A stretch of 41,310 nt of DNA from CAG-217 sp963642245 (lineage in GTDB: Bacteria > Bacillota > Clostridia > Oscillospirales > Acutalibacteraceae), in the NCBI GenBank assembly GCA_963642245.1, contig CAVIFY010000016.1:1-41310 (forward strand), written 5' to 3'. The position numbers and the translations under genes were made by a program. Positions 1-7,301 of this stretch are shown piece by piece. Under the pieces are notes generated by a model. It ran no database searches, was not told the origin of the DNA, and worked only from the letters and a program-made list of their open reading frames with translations. How positions within the stretch are numbered: position 1 is the stretch's first letter; each line of letters opens with the position of its first letter.

Positions 1-62
1 GTAGACGGAAATACGATACAAAAAATAAGCAGAGAAATAAGGGCTATGATTGCCTTTTTCAT
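1..62 (-). CDS. Secreted or lipid-anchored protein, N-terminal fragment
   Basis: Only the first 20 codons lie in the window. They begin at an ATG at 60-62 (minus strand) behind a GGGAGG ribosome binding site about eight bases upstream. The translation begins MKKAIIALISLLIFC and then IVFPST: two lysines followed by a run of hydrophobic residues, the form of an export signal peptide. A cysteine at residue 15 could be a lipobox cysteine, but LIFC is a poor match. The product cannot be identified because the rest of the gene is outside the window. Confidence 0.7.
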   Translation of the reverse strand, partial: MKKAIIALISLLIFCIVFPS

Positions 63-388
63 CAAAAACCTCCCTTTGTTGGGCCTATGCCGCAACAACG
101 GTGAGGATTGTAACACATTTGTAATTTTTTAATCTATGGTAAATCTATACAACGAATTTGTAACCATTCTGTAATAATTAAGCAACTTCCACAAACTTGC
201 CCCATTTCCCTTGACAAAATCGCCACGGTTGCGCAACTTTTGTCTAATACTGCTCGCAAGTTGCATAAAATAGCCCAAAAAACAGGCACCCTCCGTTCTG
301 CCGCCGGGGAGCGGCAGGGGAGAGCGCCTGCGTGGCTGCTTTGCTTTATTATAATATATAACTTATAACATTATAATAGGCTTGGCCG
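63..388. other. Intergenic region, AT-rich, no gene seen
   Basis: This 326-base stretch lies between the end of the malic enzyme gene and the start of the secreted-protein gene, both on the minus strand. It should hold the promoter of the latter, but I found no convincing -35/-10 pair. It has runs of ATTATA around 348-378 and a GC hairpin at 298-317. I see no ORF with a ribosome binding site. Confidence 0.5.
298..317 (-). terminator. Possible weak terminator after the malic enzyme gene
   Basis: A 7-bp stem, CTGCCGC/GCGGCAG, with a six-base loop. On the minus strand the nearest T-run (six T) comes about 15 bases after the stem, which is too far for a classical intrinsic terminator. It is the only hairpin candidate downstream of the gene. 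Confidence 0.3.
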
Positions 389-1561
389 TTAAATGCGGGC
401 CACGCCGTCCTTGCGTGCGGCTTCTGCCACAGCGGCGGCCACGGTGTCCTTGATCCGGGGGTCAAAGGCGTGGGGCAGAATATACTCCGGCTTTAACTCC
501 TGATCGCTGACCAGGGAGGCAATGGCATAGGCGGCGGCGATCTTCATATTCTCGGTAATGGCAGAGGCGCGCACATCCAGCGCCCCGCGGAAGATACCGG
601 GGAATGCCACCACATTGTTGATCTGGTTGGGGAAGTCGGAGCGCCCGGTGCCCACGATCTTGGCACCGGCAGCGGCGGCCTCGTCCGGCAGGATCTCCGG
701 CGTGGGGTTGGCCATAGCCAGCACAATGGGATCCGGGTTCATGGTGCGGATCATCTCCTGGGTCAGCACGCCGGGTGCGGACACACCGATGAAGATGTCC
801 GTGCCCTTTACCGCGTCTGCCAGGGTGCCCTGCACCTTGCCTTTGTTGGACACGGCGGCGATCTCCGCCTTGCTGGCGTTCAGCTTCTCCCGGCCCTCAT
901 AGATGGCGCCGGTGCGGTCGCACAGGATCACATCGCCCAGCCCCAGGGTCAGCAGCAGCTTGGCAATGGCAATGCCCGCAGCGCCGCTGCCGTTGATCAC
1001 GGCCTTGCATTGGTCAAGGGGCTTGCCGGTGATCTTGGTGGCGTTGATCAGTGCGGCGGATACCACCACGGCGGTGCCGTGCTGATCGTCGTGGAAGATG
1101 GGAATATCGCAGCGCTCTTTCAGCTTCTGCTCGATCTCAAAGCAGCGGGGCGCGGCAATATCCTCCAGGTTGATACCGCCAAAGGAGCCGCTGATGTTGT
1201 ACACCGTCTCCACAAATTCGTCCACATCTTTGGTGCGCACGCACAGGGGGAAGGCGTCTACGCCGCCGAATTCCTTAAACAGCACGCACTTGCCCTCCAT
1301 TACGGGCATACCGGCCTCCGGGCCAATGTCGCCCAGGCCCAGTACCGCAGAGCCGTCGGTGATCACCGCCACCATGTTCCAGCGGCGGGTCAGCTCCCAG
1401 CTTTTGTTGTAATCTGCCTGAATGGCCAGGCAAGGCTCGGCCACGCCGGGGGTGTAAGCCAGGGACAGGGCGTCCTTGTTGTCCACCTTGGCCCGTGCTA
1501 CCACTTCTACTTTGCCTTTCCACTCACCGTGGAGTCTTAATGATTCTTTTCTGTAATCCAT
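389..1561 (-). CDS. NAD(P)-dependent malic enzyme (short type)
   Basis: Oxidative decarboxylation of malate to pyruvate and CO2 in the cytoplasm. The 390-residue product has the usual length of the short bacterial malic enzyme, which lacks the phosphotransacetylase tail. Recognisable blocks are the N-terminal YTPGVAEPC substrate motif, the metal-binding segment FHDDQHGTA, a Rossmann region starting near NGSGAAGIAIA, and the late block MANPTPEI. The start is the ATG at 1559-1561 (MDYRKES); longer in-frame readings upstream run through the preceding gene. It starts 11 bases after the Ldh2-type dehydrogenase stops, so the two are almost certainly co-transcribed. With the upstream enzyme making malate from oxaloacetate, the pair could interconvert malate and pyruvate and move reducing equivalents. 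NAD versus NADP preference cannot be read from the sequence with certainty. Confidence 0.93.
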   Translation of the reverse strand: MDYRKESLRLHGEWKGKVEVVARAKVDNKDALSLAYTPGVAEPCLAIQADYNKSWELTRRWNMVAVITDGSAVLGLGDIGPEAGMPVMEGKCVLFKEFGGVDAFPLCVRTKDVDEFVETVYNISGSFGGINLEDIAAPRCFEIEQKLKERCDIPIFHDDQHGTAVVVSAALINATKITGKPLDQCKAVINGSGAAGIAIAKLLLTLGLGDVILCDRTGAIYEGREKLNASKAEIAAVSNKGKVQGTLADAVKGTDIFIGVSAPGVLTQEMIRTMNPDPIVLAMANPTPEILPDEAAAAGAKIVGTGRSDFPNQINNVVAFPGIFRGALDVRASAITENMKIAAAYAIASLVSDQELKPEYILPHAFDPRIKDTVAAAVAEAARKDGVARI

Positions 1562-1572
1562 AGTTACCTCGC

Positions 1573-2682
1573 TTATTCCCAGGGGAACTTGTACTGGGTC
1601 AGACCCAGCTCGTCCCGAACTTCCAAAATTTCTTTCTGCACAGAGTCGTTGATGGGCACGCCGCTGTCCTTGCGCTGCTGCCAGATCTCCCACTCTTTTT
1701 CACCGGCGGTGTAAATGCGCTCGGCGCCCGGCGCCTTTTGAGAGGCACGCACACTGCGGAGGATTTCACCGGCCTTTTTGCGGGTCAGCTCCTGACCCAG
1801 GAAGTGGTCGGTGTCAATGGCAATGAAGAAGTGGCCCAGGTGATAGGGGCGAATGTTGCCGTTCTCGTCCTTGCCGTCCAGGTCCTTGCCGTAGGCGCCG
1901 TCTTGCAGCACGGCGGAGAGCAGCTCGATCACCATAGCGTAGCCGTAGCCCTTGTAGCCGCCCAGGGCCTCACCAATGCCGCCCAGGGTGGTCAGCGCCG
2001 CGTCGCCGCTGCGGATCTTCTTCAGAGCCTCGCCGCTGTCGCCGGAGATGGGCTGGCCGTCCCGACCGATCACCGTGCCTGGGTGCACATCCTCGCCAAT
2101 GCGGGCGTAATACTCGATCTTGCCGTTCTGGGTGATGGAGGTGGCGCAGTCGATGAGAAAATCAAAGTCCTCGTCGGTGGGAATACCCACGGTCAGCGGG
2201 TTGGTGCCGAACATACCCTCCACACCAAAGGTGGGCGCCACAGAGGGGCGGGCGTTGGTGCCGGTGATGCCGATGCACCCGGCCTGGGTTGCCATGGTGG
2301 CGTAGTAACCGGCAATGCCGTAGTGGCAGCTGTTGCGCACGGCTACCATACCCATACCGTATTCCTTGGCCTTATCAATGGCCATCTGCATGGCCCGGTG
2401 GCCGATCACCTGGCCCATGCCGTTGTGGCCGTCTACCACGGCGGTGGTGGGGGTCTCTTTTAAGATCTCAAACTGGGTCACCGGATTTTGGATCCCGGCT
2501 TTGATCCGGTCCAGATAAATGGGCTTAAACCGGTTGCAGCCGTGGCTCTCAATGCCGCGACGGTCGGACTCCAGCAAAATATCCGTGCAGATCTTGGCGT
2601 CCTCTGCGGGAATGCCGTAGCCGATGAAAGCGTCTGTCACAAAATTGGTGATCAGATCCCAGGGTACAATGACTTTTGACAT
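1573..2682 (-). CDS. Ldh2-family malate/L-lactate dehydrogenase
   Basis: An NAD(P)H-dependent 2-oxoacid reductase of the Ldh2 (malate/sulfolactate/ureidoglycolate dehydrogenase) family, structurally unrelated to classical lactate dehydrogenase. The 369-residue length fits. Family blocks include ESDRRGIESHG near residues 43-53 with the conserved histidine, VRNSCHYGIAGYY with the second histidine, GTNPLTVGIP, and GYKGYGYAMVIELL. The ATG at 2680-2682 has an AAGGAGA site nine bases upstream. The family cannot be assigned to malate, lactate or another 2-oxoacid by sequence alone, but an adjacent malic enzyme favours malate. It follows glpK on the same strand with a terminator hairpin in between. 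No clear promoter is visible in the 50 bases after that hairpin, so expression may depend on read-through. Confidence 0.9.
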   Translation of the reverse strand: MSKVIVPWDLITNFVTDAFIGYGIPAEDAKICTDILLESDRRGIESHGCNRFKPIYLDRIKAGIQNPVTQFEILKETPTTAVVDGHNGMGQVIGHRAMQMAIDKAKEYGMGMVAVRNSCHYGIAGYYATMATQAGCIGITGTNARPSVAPTFGVEGMFGTNPLTVGIPTDEDFDFLIDCATSITQNGKIEYYARIGEDVHPGTVIGRDGQPISGDSGEALKKIRSGDAALTTLGGIGEALGGYKGYGYAMVIELLSAVLQDGAYGKDLDGKDENGNIRPYHLGHFFIAIDTDHFLGQELTRKKAGEILRSVRASQKAPGAERIYTAGEKEWEIWQQRKDSGVPINDSVQKEILEVRDELGLTQYKFPWE

Positions 2683-2730
2683 AATGGGTTCTCCTTGCTA
2701 TGGAATAGAATTTGGGTGCGGCTTGGCCGC

Positions 2731-2778
2731 AAAATAAAAAGGGGAGCAAAGCGCCCGTTGCCGCGCGCCTTGTCCCCC
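2731..2778 (-). terminator. Intrinsic terminator of glpK
   Basis: On the minus strand, GGGG, CAAGGCGC, a loop, GCGCTTTG and CCCC form a long stem with small bulges, followed directly by TTTTTATTTT. It begins about 30 bases after the glpK stop codon. Confidence 0.75.
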
Positions 2779-2807
2779 CTGATTAACTTATGTATAACTG
2801 GGTGTGT

Positions 2808-4310
2808 TTAGCGTTCCCAGTTTCTGGAGCGCTCTACCGCCCGCTTCCAGTCGGTGTACTTCTGGTTGCGCAGCCCCTCCTCCATAGAGGGTACAAAAAT
2901 TTTATCTACCTGGCGGTTGGCCTCGATCTCTGCCGTGTCTTTCCACACGCCGGTGGCCAGCCCGGCACAGTAGGCAGCGCCCAGGGCCGTGGTCTCCACA
3001 TTCTTGGGCCGGTTCACATTTACGCCGGTCATATCCGCCTGCATCTGCATCATAATATCGCTGACGGAGGCGCCGCCGTCCACCCGCAGGTCCTTAAGGA
3101 TAATGTCGGAGTCCTTCATCATGGCTTCCAGCAGGTCGGTCATTTGGTAGGTAATGCTTTCCAGTACCGCCCGGCACACATGGTATTTGTTGACCCCGCG
3201 GGACAGGCCGATCATCACCCCACGGGCGTACATATCCCAGTAGGGGGCGCCCAGCCCGGTAAAGGCCGGCACAAAGTACAGCCCGCCGGAGTCCGGCACC
3301 ATGGCGGCGAATTTGTCGCACTGGGGTGCGTTCTCGATCAGCCCCAGCTCGTCGCGCAGCCACTTGATCACGCTGCCGGCGTTAAAGGCGGAGCCTTCCA
3401 GCGCGTAGGTGATCTTGCCGTCCAGCCCCCAGGCAATGCCGGAGAGCAGGTTGGAGCGGGAGTCTACCCGCTTCTCGCCGGTGTTCATCAGCAAAAAGCA
3501 GCCGGTGCCGTAGGTGTTCTTGGCCTGGCCGGCCTCAAAGCAGCCCTGGCCGAAGAGCGCACCCGGCTGGTCGCCGATGGCCCCTGCAATGGGCACGCCG
3601 GCAATGTCCTCAATGCCGGTGATCTTGGCCACCTCGCCGTAAATGCAGCTGGAGGGCTTCACCTCCGGCAGCATGGACATGGGAATGCCCAGCTTCTCGC
3701 ACAGGAACGGGTCCCAGCACAGCTTGTCAATGTCAAAGAGCATGGTGCGGCAGGCGTTGGAGTAGTCGGTCACATGCACCTTGCCGTTGGTCAGGTTCCA
3801 GATCAGCCAGCTGTCAATGGTGCCAAACAGCAGTTCGCCCCGCTCCGCCTGCTCCCGGGCGCCCTCCACATGGTCCAGGATCCATTTGATCTTGGTGCCG
3901 CTGAAGTAGGCGTCGATCAGCAGACCGGTGGTGCTCTTTACATAGTCGTTCAGCCCCTGGGCCTTTAACTCCTCGCACAGGTCCGCCGTGCGGCGGCACT
4001 GCCATACGATGGCGTTATAAATGGGACGGCCGGTCTCTTTCTCCCACACTACGGTGGTCTCTCGCTGGTTGGTAATGCCGATGGCGGCGATCTCCTTGGG
4101 ATCCACCACTTCCTTGCGCAGCACGGTCAGTATGGCGCTGATCTGGCTAAACAGGATCTCCATCGGGTCGTGCTCTACCCAGCCGTTTTCCGGGTAGTGC
4201 TGGGTGAATTCATTTTGCGCTTTGGCAACGATCTCGCCCTTTTTGTTGAAGATGATGGCTCTGGAACTTGTGGTTCCCTGGTCCAGGGCCAAGATATACT
4301 TCTTTGCCAT
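2808..4310 (-). CDS. glpK: Glycerol kinase
   Basis: ATP-dependent phosphorylation of glycerol to sn-glycerol 3-phosphate, trapping glycerol in the cell for catabolism or lipid synthesis. The 500-residue product is full length for the FGGY kinase family. The N-terminus has the phosphate-binding pattern LALDQGTTSSRAI. Later blocks are TNQRETTVVW, VWQCRRTADLC, GTIDSWLIWNLT, GAIGDQPGALFGQ and DGGASVSDIMMQ. The start is the ATG at 4308-4310 (MAKKYIL), with GAGAGGGG eight bases upstream; an in-frame extension upstream runs into the leader hairpin and is unlikely to be translated. It has its own promoter at 4405-4433. No glycerol facilitator or glycerol-3-phosphate dehydrogenase gene lies next to it. 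Confidence 0.96.
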   Translation of the reverse strand: MAKKYILALDQGTTSSRAIIFNKKGEIVAKAQNEFTQHYPENGWVEHDPMEILFSQISAILTVLRKEVVDPKEIAAIGITNQRETTVVWEKETGRPIYNAIVWQCRRTADLCEELKAQGLNDYVKSTTGLLIDAYFSGTKIKWILDHVEGAREQAERGELLFGTIDSWLIWNLTNGKVHVTDYSNACRTMLFDIDKLCWDPFLCEKLGIPMSMLPEVKPSSCIYGEVAKITGIEDIAGVPIAGAIGDQPGALFGQGCFEAGQAKNTYGTGCFLLMNTGEKRVDSRSNLLSGIAWGLDGKITYALEGSAFNAGSVIKWLRDELGLIENAPQCDKFAAMVPDSGGLYFVPAFTGLGAPYWDMYARGVMIGLSRGVNKYHVCRAVLESITYQMTDLLEAMMKDSDIILKDLRVDGGASVSDIMMQMQADMTGVNVNRPKNVETTALGAAYCAGLATGVWKDTAEIEANRQVDKIFVPSMEEGLRNQKYTDWKRAVERSRNWER

Positions 4311-4373
4311 AAAGATTCCCCTCTCCATGTCGGTAAGACCGTGCAGCGCCCGCGCTTTTCCCCTAAAAAAGTT

Positions 4374-4403
4374 GAAAGGCAGATGCACGATCATCTGCCT
4401 TTC
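4374..4403 (-). promoter_or_regulatory. Perfect 12-bp palindrome at the glpK transcription start
   Basis: GAAAGGCAGATG and CATCTGCCTTTC pair perfectly around a six-base centre. It begins two bases after the -10 box of the glpK promoter (4405-4410), so the predicted start point lies within it. Six T (4365-4370, minus strand) follow three bases after the stem. It could be a repressor operator, a 5'-end hairpin, an attenuator, or the terminator of the upstream acpP transcript. Confidence 0.6.
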
Positions 4404-4404
4404 T

Positions 4405-4433
4405 ATTTTACTTGAATTTAAACGGATTGTCAA
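4405..4433 (-). promoter_or_regulatory. Promoter of glpK
   Basis: Minus strand TTGACA (4428-4433), 17-base spacer, TAAAAT (4405-4410). Five of six bases match the -10 consensus and all six match the -35 consensus. Confidence 0.75.
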
Positions 4434-4516
4434 TTCTCACAGGGCAACTTTGATAAAAAATCCACACTTTTTGCCGCAATTTTTGACGGAAATTGACAAA
4501 TGGTGAAAAATGCTGA

Positions 4517-4744
4517 TTAGATGTGGTCCTCAATGTAGTTGACAATGTCGCCCACGGTCTCGATCTTCTCAATGATCTCGTCCGGCACCTCTAATTTGAA
4601 CTCATCTTCCACGCTCATAACGATGTCGATGGCGTCCAGACTGTCGGCCCCCAGGTCGTCTACCAGCAGGCTCTCCATGGTGATGTCCTCCGGGTCGCAC
4701 TCCAGCTGCTCCACCAAAATGTCTTTCATTTTATCCAGTACCAT
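4517..4744 (-). CDS. acpP: Acyl carrier protein
   Basis: A 75-residue acidic protein that carries growing acyl chains on a 4'-phosphopantetheine arm during type II fatty acid synthesis. The attachment serine is S35 in the family signature LGADSLDAID. Helix-rich flanks, for example EDEFKLEVPDEIIEKI, are typical. The ATG at 4742-4744 follows GGAGAT. It stands alone, with no fab genes in the window, under its own promoter at 4795-4823 and divergent from aroE. Confidence 0.95.
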   Translation of the reverse strand: MVLDKMKDILVEQLECDPEDITMESLLVDDLGADSLDAIDIVMSVEDEFKLEVPDEIIEKIETVGDIVNYIEDHI

Positions 4745-4767
4745 AACTGCTCATCTCCAAAAAACTG

Positions 4768-4796
4768 TTGTTAATACAGGTCTTATATGCTATCAT
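4768..4796 (+). promoter_or_regulatory. Probable promoter of aroE-aroK
   Basis: TTGTTA (4768-4773), 17-base spacer, TATCAT (4791-4796). It faces the divergent acpP promoter and the two -10 regions overlap by two bases, so the promoters may compete. The leader to aroE would be about 70 bases. Confidence 0.5.
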
Positions 4797-4823
4797 ATTA
4801 TATAATTCCTATAAAAAAGTCAA
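4795..4823 (-). promoter_or_regulatory. Promoter of acpP
   Basis: Minus strand TTGACT (4818-4823), 17-base spacer, TAATAT (4795-4800). A TATAAT two bases nearer the -35 is an alternative -10. Confidence 0.65.
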
Positions 4824-4870
4824 TGCTTTCGGCAATATTTTTTTGCGCCGGGAGCGGAAAGGGCAAAATC

Positions 4871-5686
4871 ATGACGCACTACGCACTGATCGGCCACCCG
4901 CTGGGCCATTCTCTCTCTCCCCAAATTCACCGGGCGCTGCTGGCTGCCGCCGGCCTGGAGGGGGACTACCGGCTGCTGGATATTGCGCCGGAGGCGTTGG
5001 AGGACCGGCTGCCGGAGCTGCAAACGCTGCGGGGATTTAATGTTACCATTCCCCACAAGCAGGCGGTGCTGTCGGCCATGGCCGGGCTGGACGAAAAGGC
5101 GTCGCTTTTTGGGGCGGTGAATACGGTGGCGGTGCGGGACGGCCGGTTCTACGGCTATAATACGGACTGCTACGGCTTTTTGCGCTCCCTGTCCGCAGCG
5201 GGCATTCCCTTGTCCGGGCGGGTGCTGGTGCTGGGCACCGGCGGCGTGGCCCGTATGTTTGCCTTTGAGGCGGTGCTGGCCGGCGCGGCGGTGACTCTGG
5301 CTGCCCGCACACCGGAGAAAGGCCGTGCCCTGGCGGCGGAAATTGCGGAGAAATGCGGCCGAGAAGTTGCGGTAACGGATTTTAACAGCGTGACCGGCCA
5401 CTGGGACCTGATCGTCAACGGCACCCCGGTGGGTATGTTCCCCAAGGCGGACGCCTGCCCGTTGAAGCCGGGCGTGCTGGCTCACACGGCAGCAGTGTTT
5501 GACGCTATTTATAATCCCATGGAAACCCGGCTGCTGCGCCTGGCCCGGCAAAACGGCGCCAAGGCGGTGAACGGTCTGCCCATGCTGGTGTGGCAGGCGG
5601 CGGTGGCCCAGGAGATTTGGAATGATGTGACCTACACCCCTGCCCAGGTGCAGCGGGTGATCGAGCAAATGGAGGAACTGCTGTAA
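4871..5686 (+). CDS. aroE: Shikimate dehydrogenase
   Basis: NADPH-dependent reduction of 3-dehydroshikimate to shikimate in the chorismate pathway. The 271-residue product has the substrate-binding SLSP motif at residues 14-17, the catalytic lysine in NVTIPHKQ (K63), the paired aspartate in YNTDCYGF (D99), and the nucleotide-binding loop VLGTGGVAR near 119-128. The ATG at 4871 (MTHYALIG) matches the family start; a longer reading adds a non-homologous leader. The stop codon overlaps the aroK start by one base (TAATG), which points to translational coupling. Confidence 0.95.
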   Translation: MTHYALIGHPLGHSLSPQIHRALLAAAGLEGDYRLLDIAPEALEDRLPELQTLRGFNVTIPHKQAVLSAMAGLDEKASLFGAVNTVAVRDGRFYGYNTDCYGFLRSLSAAGIPLSGRVLVLGTGGVARMFAFEAVLAGAAVTLAARTPEKGRALAAEIAEKCGREVAVTDFNSVTGHWDLIVNGTPVGMFPKADACPLKPGVLAHTAAVFDAIYNPMETRLLRLARQNGAKAVNGLPMLVWQAAVAQEIWNDVTYTPAQVQRVIEQMEELL

Positions 5687-6174
5687 TGAATATTGTACTT
5701 TGCGGATTTATGGGCAGCGGCAAGACCGTGGTGGGCAAGGAACTGGCCAAAATTATGGGCCGCCGGTTTGTAGATACGGACCAGCTGGTGGAGGCCCGCA
5801 GCGGCGTGTCTATTCCGGCTATTTTCCAGGTGCATGGGGAAGACTATTTTCGGGCGCTGGAGCGTGCCGCCTGTGCAGAGGCGGCAGAGATCCCCAACTG
5901 CGTGATCTCCACCGGCGGCGGGGCGCTGACCTTTGACGAGAATGTACAGACCCTGCGCACCACCGGCAAGATCGTGCTGCTGGACGCGTCCTTTGATGTG
6001 ATCTGCCAGCGGGTGGGCAACGGCGCCAACCGGCCGCTGTTCCGGGATCCGGCCCAGGCCAAGGCTCTGTATGACGCCCGCCAGGCCAAGTACCGTGCGG
6101 CGGCAGACTATGTGGTAGACGGCGACGCCTCTGCCCGCAAAACGGCGCTGACCATTGCCGATCTGTTTCGCTAA
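5686..6174 (+). CDS. aroK: Shikimate kinase
   Basis: Transfers phosphate from ATP to shikimate, the step after AroE. The 162-residue product has the Walker A loop GFMGSGKT (residues 7-14), the shikimate-binding aspartates in VDTDQ (D30, D32), the STGGGA glycine loop, and a lid region with NRPLF. It overlaps aroE by one base. No other aro genes are in the window, so the rest of the pathway is elsewhere. Confidence 0.94.
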   Translation: MNIVLCGFMGSGKTVVGKELAKIMGRRFVDTDQLVEARSGVSIPAIFQVHGEDYFRALERAACAEAAEIPNCVISTGGGALTFDENVQTLRTTGKIVLLDASFDVICQRVGNGANRPLFRDPAQAKALYDARQAKYRAAADYVVDGDASARKTALTIADLFR

Positions 6175-6207
6175 GGGGTGCATTTTGTACCAAATTCGCA
6201 CTTTAAG

Positions 6208-6236
6208 TTGAAAAATGCGGCGGCTTGTGTTATAAT
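6208..6236 (+). promoter_or_regulatory. Promoter of the solitary ABC permease gene
   Basis: TTGAAA (6208-6213), 17-base spacer, TATAAT (6231-6236). It lies about 30 bases after aroK stops. The leader of about 70 bases contains a small GCTGC/GCAGC hairpin. Confidence 0.75.
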
Positions 6237-6313
6237 GCCTTAGTTATATCCGGTGTTTGGCTGCGTTATGCAGCGCAAAATCAGTGCCGCCCAGAGCGGA
6301 TCGAGGTGTATCT

Positions 6314-7159
6314 ATGCCGAAGGCAAAAAAATTAAAGCGCGCGCTTGCGCACGATACACGGGTGTTCCAAAAGTACCAAAACCTGCTGATGGAGCTGACC
6401 CGCAAGAACATTAAGTTAAAGTACCGGGACTCCTGGATCGGTATTTTGTGGAGCTTTTTGCAGCCGCTGCTGAACATGATCGTGCTTTCCGTGGTGTTCA
6501 GCGGTATTTTCGGCCGCAGCAACAAGGGCGTGATCTGCTACCCGGTATTCCTGTTTACCGGCCGGTTGATGTTTGATTTCTTTACATCTTCCACCAAGCA
6601 GGCCATGACTTCTTTCCGCCGCAATGCGGGGATCATCAAGAAGGTCTATGTGCCCAAGTATATGTACCCGCTCAGCTCCATTCTCTCTTGCTATGTGACC
6701 TTTGCCATCTCGCTGCTTTGCCTGGTGTGCGTGTGGATCTTCTTTAAGTTCACCGGGATCAGCAACGGCCACGCCCTGCACCTGAACGGCTACGCGGTGC
6801 TGTTCTTTGTGCCCATGTTCATTTTGCTGGTGTTCTGCACCGGCGTGGGTATGATCCTGTCCGTGCTGTCCGTTTACTTCCGGGATGTGGAGTATATTTG
6901 GGATGTGCTGTGCCACCTGCTGTTTTATATGGTGCCCATCATTTATCCCCTGCACCGCATTACCTCCGACTGGATCGTGGTGCTCATTAAGATCAACCCG
7001 CTATACTCGATGATCGAGCTGTTCCGCCAGTGTATTCTGTACGGCCAAATGATGACCTGGAATTTGCTGCTGTATGCCTCGGTGGTGTCGCTGGTCACCC
7101 TGGCTGTCGGACTGTTCGTCTTTAATAAGTGCAGCGACAAGCTGATCTTCCACCTGTAA
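6314..7159 (+). CDS. Polysaccharide/teichoic-acid-type ABC exporter permease (TagG/RfbA-like)
   Basis: An integral membrane protein of 281 residues with six predicted membrane spans. The ABC-2 permease hallmark near the N-terminus is LTRKNIKLKYRDSWIGILWSF, which matches the amphipathic entry segment of TagG, KpsM and RfbA-type exporters of cell-wall or surface glycans. The block LSVYFRDVEYIWDV is also typical of this family. The start ATG at 6314 follows GAGGTG; an in-frame reading from 6257 lacks such a site. The usual partner ATPase (TagH-like) is absent: the gene has its own promoter and ends in a strong terminator. It may work with an ATPase encoded elsewhere. The glycan exported cannot be inferred. 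Confidence 0.85.
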   Translation: MPKAKKLKRALAHDTRVFQKYQNLLMELTRKNIKLKYRDSWIGILWSFLQPLLNMIVLSVVFSGIFGRSNKGVICYPVFLFTGRLMFDFFTSSTKQAMTSFRRNAGIIKKVYVPKYMYPLSSILSCYVTFAISLLCLVCVWIFFKFTGISNGHALHLNGYAVLFFVPMFILLVFCTGVGMILSVLSVYFRDVEYIWDVLCHLLFYMVPIIYPLHRITSDWIVVLIKINPLYSMIELFRQCILYGQMMTWNLLLYASVVSLVTLAVGLFVFNKCSDKLIFHL

Positions 7160-7170
7160 GAACAGCAATA

Positions 7171-7207
7171 AACCCCATTGCCAATGCGCGGCAATGGGGT
7201 TCTTTTT
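7171..7207 (+). terminator. Strong intrinsic terminator
   Basis: Arms AACCCCATTGCC and GGCAATGGGGTT pair perfectly over 12 bp around a seven-base loop, followed by CTTTTTAT. It closes the permease transcript. Confidence 0.9.
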
Positions 7208-7222
7208 ATGTTCTTTATTCGG

Positions 7223-7301
7223 CAGTTACGCCGTAGTGCGTAGGGCGGGGGCTTGCTCCCGCCGCAGTTCTTTTTGTCATTTTGCAGTTACGCCGTAGTG
7301 C
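7223..7301. repeat. 17-bp direct repeat of a gene end flanking a palindromic element
   Basis: The same 17 bases (CAGTTACGCCGTAGTGC) occur at 7223-7239 and 7285-7301. The second copy is the end of the minus-strand gene at 7277 (HYGVTAK, stop). The first copy, further downstream, also reads in frame to a stop codon (HYGVTAE, TAA). Between them lie 45 bases that include the REP-like palindrome at 7240-7265. Confidence 0.8.
7240..7265. repeat. REP-like palindromic element, type A, copy 1
   Basis: It begins GTAGGGCGGGGGC and ends GCTCCCGCCGC; the inner GGCGGG and CCCGCC pair. All 26 bases recur identically at 40135-40160, in non-coding DNA both times. Confidence 0.75.

Noticed and set aside
2790..3968. 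392-codon plus-strand open frame opposite glpK
   Set aside because: His/Gly/Val/Leu-rich antisense translation without motifs. glpK on the other strand is complete.
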